This document shows, piece after piece, positions 55,220 to 64,000 of a stretch of 64,000 bases of DNA; within the stretch, counting starts at the first letter, position 1, and each line of letters opens with the position of its first letter. The notes beneath the pieces were generated by a model. It did no database searches. It saw nothing but the letters and a program-made list of their open reading frames with translations, and was not told the origin of the DNA. The DNA lies in assembly GCA_027625915.1 (NCBI GenBank), contig JANTQA010000063.1:2542001-2606000 (forward strand). The letters run 5' to 3'. A program made the position numbers and the translations under genes. This DNA is from Anaeramoeba flamelloides (taxonomy: Eukaryota > Metamonada > Anaeramoebidae).

Positions 55220-56265
55220 TTATTTGTGTGCTTTTAATTCTGTATTTATCACATTCGCTAAAACAACCGAGAAATTTTCAATGTCTGAAAGCAAATTTTC
55301 AGCCATATTGAGGTTGTTGTTTTTACAAAATACTCGGAATGTCTTCAGATATTGAAAGACTTTCTGTGCTTTTTCTTGATCTTTTGATTCAAGATCACCA
55401 AGTTTATTGTTGGTGTTTGATTGTGCATTTTGAATTTTTTTTTCAATTTCTTTTAGTGTTGGTGTTTCTTTTATTTGTTTAATGTATATATTTATTTTTG
55501 AGTTATGTGGTGTTTGTGTTGTTGTATTTTTGAAGAACGAATTTTAGTTTTTAACCACAAAAATTTAATACTGATAAATTCAAAGAGATGTTTGAAAATT
55601 TTTACTTCATTTTTTCATTTTCATTTTGTAAAATTTTTTACTTTATCTTTGATTTGTGGCATTTCATTCGTTTATATGTTAAGAAACTTTATTGTAAATT
55701 AGTTGGCCCTTCAAAAAATTCTTTTTCAAGAACTGTTTGATATGAAATGCTTTAAAAGTAGAGTTAACAAGATTTAAACAAAAATGGAAATTGAACTAAA
55801 AATTGTTTTATGATTTTTTTGAATTTATCAGAAAGGATCAAAGAATGAAAAAGGATCGTTGTTTTTTTTTTTTGAAAGAAAAGGACTTTCCAAAGGATCA
55901 ATAAAAAGAAGAAAGAGACACTAAAAAAAAAAAAAACGTTGACTTGGATTACCTTTTTCTTTTTGAAAATTTTGTTGTTGTTTGTTAAAATTATTAAAGT
56001 TATTTTGGTTTTGGTTGTTCGTATTAACAAAATTTGGATTAGGGTTAAAATTGTTGAAGTTGCTTTGATTGTTATTGATAATTCTTCTAGTTTTATAATT
56101 TTCATATCCCCTTCCCCTTCCTCTAAATCCGCCTCTTCCTCTTCCTGTAATTCCACCTCTCCCTCTCCCTCTAAATCCGCCTCTTCCTCTTCCACCTCTC
56201 CCTCTAGGTGAATTGTATCTTTGGCTATTAAAATTTGATTGGAGTTGGTTAGGTGCTTGATACAT
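55220..56265 (-). CDS. RGG-box, Asn/Gln-rich RNA-binding-type protein (two exons)
   Basis: Exon 1 (55953-56265) begins MYQAPNQLQSNF and encodes about 12 Arg-Gly(-Gly) repeats (SPRGRGGRGRGGFRGRG...), then an Asn/Gln/Phe-rich stretch. It ends at an AAAAAG|GTAATCC donor in phase 1. Exon 2 (55220-55467) follows an AATAAAAG acceptor in the matching phase and reads ETPTLKEIEKKIQNAQ...LKAHK to a TAA, giving 186 residues. The second part is predicted helical; I do not recognise its family. RGG boxes bind RNA and promote condensates or nuclear/nucleolar localisation. Exon 1 is certain from its repeat structure; the join is supported by phase only. An in-frame ATG further upstream would add a hydrophobic, signal-like leader (MIIKLKISYSFFVAFFF), which is unlikely in an RGG protein, so I prefer the ATG at 56265. 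Confidence 0.55.
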
Positions 56266-56979
56266 TTGACAAAAAAAGAAAGCAACAAAAAATGAATAAC
56301 TTATTTTTAATTTAATAATCATTTTGGAAATCTGAGACAAGACTCAACAGAATTCAAGTTCCTCTAAAATTGAGAGAAAGTGATTTAATTAAACTCTCTT
56401 AATATTTTTTTTGATTCTTAAAACAAAAAAATTATTGATCTTTTTTTAAATTGATAGATCTCTTCAAATTTTAATTACTATAAAATTTGATGTTATCTAA
56501 ACTTCGAAATATATTACTTTATGTGAAAAAAAACTTGTAAAGTTGGTGTATTCAAGTAAAGTTAAAATTTTGAAATTATTAGATTTTTTATTAATCCCAA
56601 CACCTAATTTAAAAAATCAAATTGAAAAATTTAATCTATAGAAAAACAATTCTTTAATTGAACTTTTATCTTTAATAATAGAGTTTATTTACAATATAAT
56701 CAAAATTCAAGTCCTTCAAATTCTTGAGGGTATTATATTTATTGTTGTCAGTAGTACTACCTTTTTTAAAAAGTCTCTAGTCGAAGAAAAAAAAGAAGTT
56801 TATTTTGGAGTAAAAAATTTCAAATAAAAAGAGGGATTATTTTTAGTTTAATTCAACTTGGAGATATTTATTTCAAGAGATAATTATTAATAGTTTTGAA
56901 GACGTTGTCCTCATCTAATAAAACCGAAAGAGAGAGAGAGAGGGAAATCTAAGATAAATATTCCATATTCTTGGCACCT

Positions 56980-57830
56980 AGCTTTTTCATAATTCAAAAG
57001 AATTGAGCAAAATCTTTGATTTTACTTAATTCTTTTAAATGGTGAAAATCTAAAGAAAGTGCCTGACAAGTGCTGTAGAGTGCCTTGTGTTTCCAGAATT
57101 CAAAAGATACAATTAAAATGAATTAAATATGATGAATTTTGCTATATTCTTTCAAAAATTCCGGAAAAAATTACACAAGTGTGGTAAAGTACCTTAGAGT
57201 GTTCTTAAGTACCGAGGTTTTTTTTTTAAAAATTTTTCATATATCATGAAAATTATATAAATTTTTGATTTATTTCAAAAACTATATAAAATTTAAAGAA
57301 AGTGCACGTAAAGTGCAGTAGAGTGCCTAGCTTTTCTTTAATTCAAAAGAATAGAATAAAATAAAAGATTTAACTCAATTCTTTTGAATTCTGGAAAAAC
57401 TAACAGCGTTTTTTTTTTTTAATTTTTGAAATAAACCGGAATCTTTTGAAATTTTCTTCCCATTTCTTAAATTAAAAAAAACCACCAACAGAACTTTTCT
57501 TGAGGTTTCTCTTTTATTTGTAAAATCTATTGATTTTCGTTAGGTTTTTTTTACTTTTTGAAATAAAATAAACCTAGAACACTTCACAAATAAACAAAAA
57601 CCCTAGAAAAACTATTGGCGTTTTAACAGAATTCAAAAGAATTGAGTGAAATCTTTGATTTTACTCAATTCTTTGAAGTCCAGGGAAACCGAATCAAAAG
57701 TTTTTTTGCTTGAATTCTTATTTTTGTTTCTAAAAATATCAATTGATTTTCTAATTCTTTAAAAATTAACAAAAACCTAACGGTAAATAAGAGTAATTAA
57801 AAACTCTTCACATAAATTACAATAATAATA
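56980..57830. repeat. Array of hairpin modules and AGTGC repeats, cluster 3
   Basis: Palindromes of the type AATTCAAAAGAATTGAGT / ACTCAATTCTTTTGAATT occur at about 56990-57045, 57340-57398 and 57631-57686, plus a degenerate one at 57100-57165. Between them are AGTGC units (57058-57090, 57180-57218, 57301-57332) and (A)GAAATAAA / TTTCTTAAATTAAAAAAAACC foldbacks (57410-57482). It lies between the RGG gene and the RUN gene; no coding frame. Confidence 0.65.
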
Positions 57831-57956
57831 AAAAAAAAACAGATATATATTCACTAATTAAAATTTGTAGAGATATCCGGTATAATAATACAAAATCTTT
57901 TGAAGATATTTTTTTTATTTGGGATCTCCAAATATGTTTTGATGGATTCTCGATTC

Positions 57957-57987
<31 letters not shown>

Positions 57988-58146
57988 TCAGAATAAAAAT
58001 AACTTTAAACGAGTTTAAATGGTTTTATAATATTATTTATCTATCTATTTATTTATTTATATGACCAAATCATTTATCAAACTCCGTAAATATGATTAAT
58101 TGACAAGATTTGTTGTTCATTAGGATTAATTATCACTTTTCAGAAA

Positions 58147-59733
58147 TTATTTTTTTTCAAAATCAATGGTTAAATCAAATTGTTGATGTGAAAATGTTTT
58201 TAAAATTTTAATGAATTGTTGCCTGTATGTAAGTTGTGACAATTTAAAATTGCCAATATAATATTTGTGTCTTAAATTATGGTTTATTAATATTTTTACA
58301 AAATGATGTAATTTTTTTTTTTGTAATGCGATCCATATAAATATTGAAACTTTCAAATCAAGATTATTTAATTTTTTCAAATAAGGGTTGCTCTGAATTC
58401 GATTGAAATCCTTAATCAAAAGTTCCAGATTTTTATTTTTTTCGTTATTTGGATATTCAACAACTTTATTAACGTATTTCCAAATATGGTTGTTTAAATG
58501 CTGCTTTTCATTGTTTACTTCTTTTTGATCTATTTCTTGATTTATTTTCCCCATTGCTAAACCCTCTGATAAGATTTGATTACACAGAGGAAACAATTTG
58601 GAAACAATGACTGAAAAGATTTTTTGATTTAACTCCATGATCCCATTTTTATCATTTTGATCTAATTCTAATCTATTTTTGGAAAGCTTTCCAATTTTTT
58701 TGCTAGTTTTTTTTAAAGTGTCCAAAGAATAATCTTCGCTTCTTGGCAAAGGTAAATTTTTTTCGATGATTTGAAGGATATTCTTTTCAATTAAACTATC
58801 TTCTTCTTCTTCTTCTTCTTCTTCTTTTTCTTCTTTTTCTTTTTCTTCTTCTTTTTCTTTTGGTTTGTCAAGTTGTTCTCCCTTTTTTCCGTCGACACCT
58901 ATATTTATGCTTCCAAATTGATCCTTCTTTTTTTGGGTTATCGAAACATAACCCCATGAAGAATCGCTAGAGTGATCATTAATTTCATTATTCAAGCCTT
59001 GAAAGGAATTCTCTCCGATCATATCTTGCATTGAAGAATTTGTGTTACTCATTATCCCCATTAAAAAGGGTCTTTTTGTTTGTTCCTGAAATTTATTTAA
59101 TTCTTTTGCATATTGATGATGCATAGTTAGAAATTCGCTTAATACATTTTGATTTTTTAACAAATCAGAAACACCTGGATTCATTTTTTTTGTTTTTTGA
59201 GTGGTTTCTTGCCCTTTCCTTTTTGTATATTTTTTTCTGCCTTGACTTCTTCCTCTTTTTTTTAATTTTTTTGTTTTCTTAGTGGGTACTCCATTAGGGT
59301 TGTTATTTTTTTTTTTTTTTTTTTTCCTTCCCCTTTTGTCTTCCTGATTGTCTAGCATGTTTGAATTGTTATTCAAGGACACTAAAGTGCTTGTTTGGTA
59401 ATTTTTATAATGATCCTTTTTTTTTTCTAATGCTTCCAATTGTTTTTTATTAAATAATTGGATTTCTTTTCTTCTTTCTTCTAATTCATTTTCTTTGTTT
59501 TGAGAATTGTTCTTTACCTGACTTTGAATTCCTTCCTTGTTTTGGTCTATTTTCTTTTTTTCTTTTGGTTCAACAAGGCTTGATTCCTGGAGTTTTTTGT
59601 TTTGAAGATTTTCATTTTGATTAAGCTCTTTTGTGGTTTTCTTTTGTTTTTCTTTTTGTTTTTCTTTTGGCTTTTCTTCTGGTTTTTCTTCTGGTTTTGG
59701 TTTTTGTTTTTCTTTAGGATCGCGATTTGTCAT
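58147..59733 (-). CDS. RUN-domain protein with a long charged, low-complexity N-terminus
   Basis: One exon, 528 residues, start ATG at 59733, stop TAA. Residues 1-120 are Lys/Glu/Pro/Gln-rich repeats (KPEEKPEEKPKEKQKEK). Residues ~130-175 form a strongly basic patch with AT-hook-like RGRSQGRKK, which may bind nucleic acid or act as a nuclear signal. A short Glu-only run lies near residue 310. From about residue 315 to the end is a helical domain. Its C-terminal part, SIFIWIALQKKKLHHFVKIL and then RHKYYIGN...LTYRQQFIKILKTFSHQQFDLTID, follows the RUN pattern (RAWIRLALxxKxLxxxLxxLL ... YY...ALLxS......LxxLxxLDFxL). RUN domains bind Rab, Rap or Arl GTPases and link vesicles to motors or the cytoskeleton. 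A RUN domain with a nuclear-type basic patch is odd; the partner is unknown. Confidence 0.7.
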   Translation of the reverse strand: MTNRDPKEKQKPKPEEKPEEKPKEKQKEKQKKTTKELNQNENLQNKKLQESSLVEPKEKKKIDQNKEGIQSQVKNNSQNKENELEERRKEIQLFNKKQLEALEKKKDHYKNYQTSTLVSLNNNSNMLDNQEDKRGRKKKKKKNNNPNGVPTKKTKKLKKRGRSQGRKKYTKRKGQETTQKTKKMNPGVSDLLKNQNVLSEFLTMHHQYAKELNKFQEQTKRPFLMGIMSNTNSSMQDMIGENSFQGLNNEINDHSSDSSWGYVSITQKKKDQFGSINIGVDGKKGEQLDKPKEKEEEKEKEEKEEEEEEEEDSLIEKNILQIIEKNLPLPRSEDYSLDTLKKTSKKIGKLSKNRLELDQNDKNGIMELNQKIFSVIVSKLFPLCNQILSEGLAMGKINQEIDQKEVNNEKQHLNNHIWKYVNKVVEYPNNEKNKNLELLIKDFNRIQSNPYLKKLNNLDLKVSIFIWIALQKKKLHHFVKILINHNLRHKYYIGNFKLSQLTYRQQFIKILKTFSHQQFDLTIDFEKK

Positions 59734-62700
59734 GGTAACTTAATAAACAAATAAGAAATAGAGAAAGAAATGGATCACAAAAAAAAAATGAAAGTTTGAT
59801 CGAAAATTATGACAATTAAATAATTTATCCTTTTTCAAGATTATTATTAAAAGAAAATTACAACCAAGTTGTACTTAAAAGAATTCAGAAAATCAACACT
59901 AAGAAAAGAAAGTTAAGTTGTCTTGATTTTAATTATACTAAGAATAAATTTAAAGATATTACTTTTCCATTTTAGCAACTAATATTTCATGATTAAAATT
60001 TAAATTGAAATAAATTCACAATTTTATTTTAAGGGACTAGTACCTCTTATTTCTTTTTTTCCCCAAATGCAATAGAGTAATTATTTACACAAGGGTACAA
60101 TTAAATCCGATTAACAACTTCTTTTATCAATTTTAGAGTGATGAGTTACTATTTTTCAGAAAGAGTTTCATTTTTCCACTTAAATTTTTAAAAGATCAGA
60201 ACTTGTTGTTGGGATTTTTGGATTTAATTTAGTACAAGAAAAATCAATTTACCAAATCTTTTTTATTTTGAAGAAATATCACTTTTAGTTATTTCCAAGA
60301 GTCTGTATGAATAAATTACCATGTTTTTTTTATGTTATTTTTAAAAATACAATAAAAATAAAACTTAATGATTAATCCATTGAAGATCTAAAAAAATTGA
60401 TTATCGATGTTTTATTCATAAATAAATATAAAATTTCTTGAAATTTAAAAGATTAGGCTATATTCTTTTTCAAACATTAATATTATAAAAAATGATTTTT
60501 TTAGTATTAAAAATTAGTTATTTGTGAATATATTTTTTTTTTTTTTTATTATTTTATTTGAATTCATTTGATTTATTTGTAACTCTTTAAAAATTGAGAA
60601 ATAATAGTAAATTTTATTGATAAATTTAAACCTCGGGTGGTTAATAACTTACTAAAAGAAAAAATTTAAGATTGGGTTATTGATTATTGATTATAAATAT
60701 TCAAATTAAAAAGTATTACATTGATTATAAATTGAATTCCCCAGTGTTTTAAAAAAGTATTTCGGGAGAATTTTTAATTAGACTGGGTTTGATTTTTTTT
60801 CTAATATTTTTATTTCTAATAAAAAGAAAAAATTGATTTGAACTGTTCTTTGATACAAAAAAATTCTATTTTTTTAAAGTTTAAAATTATTATTGTAATT
60901 TTTTTGGAATTAAGTATTTTTTTTTAGTCTTAGACATGACTAAGTGGTTGTATTTTCAAAGTCTATTTTTATATACGGCCTTTTTAAAAAATAAGATTTC
61001 TTTCTTCTTTTATGGAAAATAATTTGTTTTCAAATAATTCAGAAATTTATTGAATATTGAGCTATTTAAAAATTAAAAAATTTGATCAATCTTTTAAAAA
61101 CAATAATTTATTTTGAATATAGCATTAAAAGTAGGTTTACTTTTGTAGTAATCATATTTATACTTCGTTTTGAATTTCAAGATGTGGTGATTTTTTTTTA
61201 AGTTAATATTAACTTTACTTGAAGATTTTTTTAATAAACTAGTCATAAAAACAAAGTATCTTTTGTGTTATTGTATAAAACAAAGAAAACCAAATTATTA
61301 GGTATTTCCAAAAAAGTGGTGTATATTTTTTTACATTTCATAAAAAATGATCTTTTTTAGTGGACATATTCATTAATTGACGATACCCGATTAGTTTATT
61401 ATTAATACCAATTGAATAAATGTCTAACATATTTATTTCAAAATTTGTTGGATAGAACTTTTACACATAATATAAAATAAAATAGCACCTTTTTCGGAGA
61501 AAATAATGTAATACCAATTTCAATAAAAAACTGGAAATATGGAAAGGGTACAAAATATTTTTTAAACTATAAAAGGTAGTTATATGTTTTCAATTCACTT
61601 TGAAATTTTATTGAGATTAAACAAGTTTATGAAAACTTTTTTTCAATCAAAATGAACATAATAAACACCAATTTTAATACAGTCAGTTTCACTTTTAAGG
61701 CACAAACTTTCAACGAAATTTAAGGCACAAAAAAAATCTCAGATTAAGGCACAAAATTCAAATTCTACTAAAATAAATTGTAAAAAAAAAAAATTACAAA
61801 TTTTGTGCCTTAATTTGAGATTTTTTTGTACCTTAAATTTAGTTCAAAGTTTGTGCCTTAAAAGTGAAACTGACTGTAGTACTAAAAATATTATTTACAA
61901 TCTAGAACAGAAATTTTAATATCTTTTATTCATTTCAGATAATACTTAGAAACAAATTGAATTATTAACAAGAACCAATAAATATAGTTAATGATTTTGG
62001 ATTTTTAAATATTTTTTTAAAGATTTAGTTAAAAAGATATATTTCAAAATAAATTTGCCCCACTTTATTTGGAATGGTTTAGGTTAATTTTCCTAAAGTG
62101 CTTTTTGGTAAAAAAGCAGAAAAATTATAATAAAATAATCAATATCTTCTTATCTAAAATTAAAAATATGAAAGAAGTCGAAGACTTATTTTGATATCTT
62201 CTCAAATTATTTTATTCTTCTTATTCAAAAGATGAGGAAACGGAAAAGTGAATTTGTTTTTATTTGTAAAAAAAAAGATTTTAAAGACTTTGATAATTTG
62301 CTTAAGAAAAAAAAAATTCAAAAACTTTTGTTAATCAACCAACATCCCCTAGAAAAATCTATAAACAAGAATTAACAATATGTTTAGTCAAAATAAAAAT
62401 ATATAATAGAATATTTAAGTTAATCCAAAAATTAAAAATCCTTTAAGTAACAATAAATTAATTAGATCTTTTTATTTTTAAAAAAAAAACGAATCAGGAA
62501 ATATTAATTGGAAATAAAAAATATTTAGAACTTGAATTCAACCAAACAATTTCAGAATGAAAAATTTAGATATTAGTTCAAGTTGGAAAGTTTTTTAGAT
62601 TTTCGAGAATTTTTAGGAATTGAATAATAACAATAATTTTCCCCAATTCTTTTAAATACCAAAAACAGAACTCTAACAATATTTATCAGGGAATAATTCG

Positions 62701-63404
62701 ACTTCAATTTGAAAACTCAGAATTTTTACAAATTATCTAATAGGTAGACATATGTTCTGAACAGAAATAAATCAAGTAATTGTGAACTATAAAAAAGGAA
62801 ATACTTTAGATACGATTAAAAATTTGGACCTTTTTCTAATTTAATTGTCCAGTGAAGAAAAATAATTAAAAAAATCTTGAATTCTGAATTAAAAAAAAAA
62901 TAATATATTTAATTTAATAAAAAATAATAATAATATTATTATTATTTTTGATATTATTAGAAAAAAAAATCCTGTATCTTTATTAACCTAAGTGAGTGAT
63001 AAACTTATTTTCGAGTATTTTAATAATTTTCAAAATTAAAATTTAGAAATTGGGGTCAAAAAGAGGGCTTAATAATAACTATTTAATAACAAAAAAAAGA
63101 ACCTAAAGTTATATTTTCAAAGAAAAATCAATAATATACATTCCTAAGTAGACTTGAATTCTGTAAAACCTAACAACAGTTTCTTTTTTTTTTTTTTGAT
63201 TTTTTTCCATTTCAAGTCCCATAACGAAAAATAATAAAACAAATCAAAAATCCAAATTCTTTTGTACAATTACCTTAATCTAAAAATCCAATATAAGGAT
63301 GAAATCATGTGTCAATAATAAAATAGTTCAAAATTTATGGATTTTGGTTTGAAATTATATTTAAATATAAAGAATAATTTTTTTTTCATTAATTAAATGA
63401 ATTA
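59734..63404. other. AT-rich right-hand region
   Basis: Only P200 copy 7 (61678-61878) is clear. Around 62380-62560 short protein-like stretches (KIYNRIFKLIQKLKIL, KKYLELEFNQTIS) might be decayed retrotransposon sequence, but I could not match them to the LINE at 52.5-53.9 kb. Confidence 0.4.
61678..61878. mobile_element. P200 palindromic element, copy 7 (young)
   Basis: TACAGTCAGTTTCACTTTTA ... TTAAAAGTGAAACTGACTGTA with nearly complete arm complementarity; with copy 1, probably the youngest. Confidence 0.8.
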
Positions 63405-64000
63405 AACTTTTTTTCAGTCAAAGCTGCCTACTTTTTATGAGTGGATTACATATGTTTAAAGGGTTTACATGTATATTATAAGAAAAAAAATATATTCTGG
63501 AAATCTTCAAAATTGAAATCATTTTTTTACATTTTTGTTTTTTTTTTTTCGATTTTTTTTTGACACTTAACTCATTTGCAAAAATTTTTTTACAAGATCA
63601 ATAGTCACTTGGTAAAAACTTGTTATTCTGATGATATTAAAACTGTGGAAATGATTGTTGAGAAATCATATTGATTTCTATTGGAATTTTATTCAATCTT
63701 TGATCCTACTGATATTTGAATAATAAAAGTGAAAAATTTTCACTTCATTTTCATTTCCTTTTTAAAAAAGAGACCACAAATCCCAACACACTTCGTTTGG
63801 TGACTTGATTTCTAAAAGAAAAGTATGGAAAATGAAGTGAAAATTGTTTCCTATTTATTATTCAAATACCAATAGAAGATCAAAACAAACATCCTTGTTT
63901 TTCAAAATGAGACCTAAGAATTTGAGTTTTTTAATTTTTAAGAAAATCTATTGATTAATTAGTTTTCTTCGAGACGTCTATCAACAATTCTTTGATGTGT
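63405..64000. repeat. Large dispersed repeat, copy 2, running off the right edge
   Basis: Same order of landmarks as 46855-47310, interrupted by M176 copy 3 at 63707-63874. It continues past the window. Confidence 0.5.
63707..63874. mobile_element. M176 element, copy 3, nested in a larger dispersed repeat
   Basis: TACTGATATTTGAATAATAA to ATTATTCAAATACCAATA with inner arms TTTTCACTTCATTTTC and GGAAAATGAAGTGAAAA. It interrupts the repeat shared with 46855-47310. A more diverged relative is at about 22530-22690. Confidence 0.65.

Noticed and set aside
56265-56340. Upstream ATG giving the RGG protein a hydrophobic, signal-like leader
   Set aside because: RGG proteins act in nucleus and cytoplasm; the leader is composed of T-rich codons and is more likely 5' UTR or intron.
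62380-62560. Possible decayed reverse-transcriptase fragments
   Set aside because: Only short peptide-like stretches, no core motif, and no match to the LINE copies in this window.

Overview
The window is nuclear DNA of a unicellular eukaryote with a very AT-rich genome. It has long poly(A)/poly(T) runs, GT-AG introns, Asn/Lys-rich low-complexity protein inserts, and TAA, TAG and TGA all used as stops. No organelle, bacterial or viral gene set is present. The Ras-BTB fusion, the Asn-rich inserts and the long introns would suit an amoeboid protist (an Anaeramoeba-like or amoebozoan genome is my guess), but nothing here fixes the species.

Eight host protein genes can be supported, several only after joining exons by eye. 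Left to right: (1) a SAD/BRSK-type protein kinase on the minus strand (2468-11170), four visible exons, one intron of about 6.8 kb, 3' end unresolved; (2) a single-exon Ras GTPase fused to two BTB domains, minus strand (15959-18280); (3) an intronless, clearly GC-richer NAD(P)-dependent epimerase/reductase, plus strand (23812-24897); (4) a USP4/11/15-type ubiquitin protease homologue, minus strand (31494-38841), two exons around a 4.5 kb intron, with all three catalytic triad positions substituted; (5) a Sip5/DA2-type RING E3 ligase, plus strand (44065-44961), two exons; (6) the GINS replication subunit SLD5, minus strand (49005-50245), three exons; (7) a gene resembling PD-(D/E)XK-type proteins with a homopolymer frameshift (54104-54930) beside an RGG-box protein (55220-56265), both minus strand; (8) a RUN-domain protein, minus strand (58147-59733).

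Non-genic DNA makes up most of the window and is dense with small transposon remnants. At least eight families of short inverted-repeat elements can be recognised: a palindromic ~200 bp family with seven copies, a ~530 bp TA-bounded family with five copies, and others of 170-570 bp. There is also one TTAA-bounded 1.39 kb element, two LINE 3' ends with poly(A) tails, and a set of hairpin-forming modules (7.4-8.1, 53.2-53.4 and 57.0-57.8 kb) that adjoin the LINE sequence at the same site in both LINE copies. Several insertions are nested, giving relative ages. The two longest introns are built largely of these repeats.

The genes do not form a pathway. Points most worth following: the triad-less ubiquitin protease, the Ras-BTB protein that copies the RhoBTB layout including a split first BTB, the GC-rich reductase as a transfer candidate, and the kinase exon lying between two oppositely oriented copies of one transposon.
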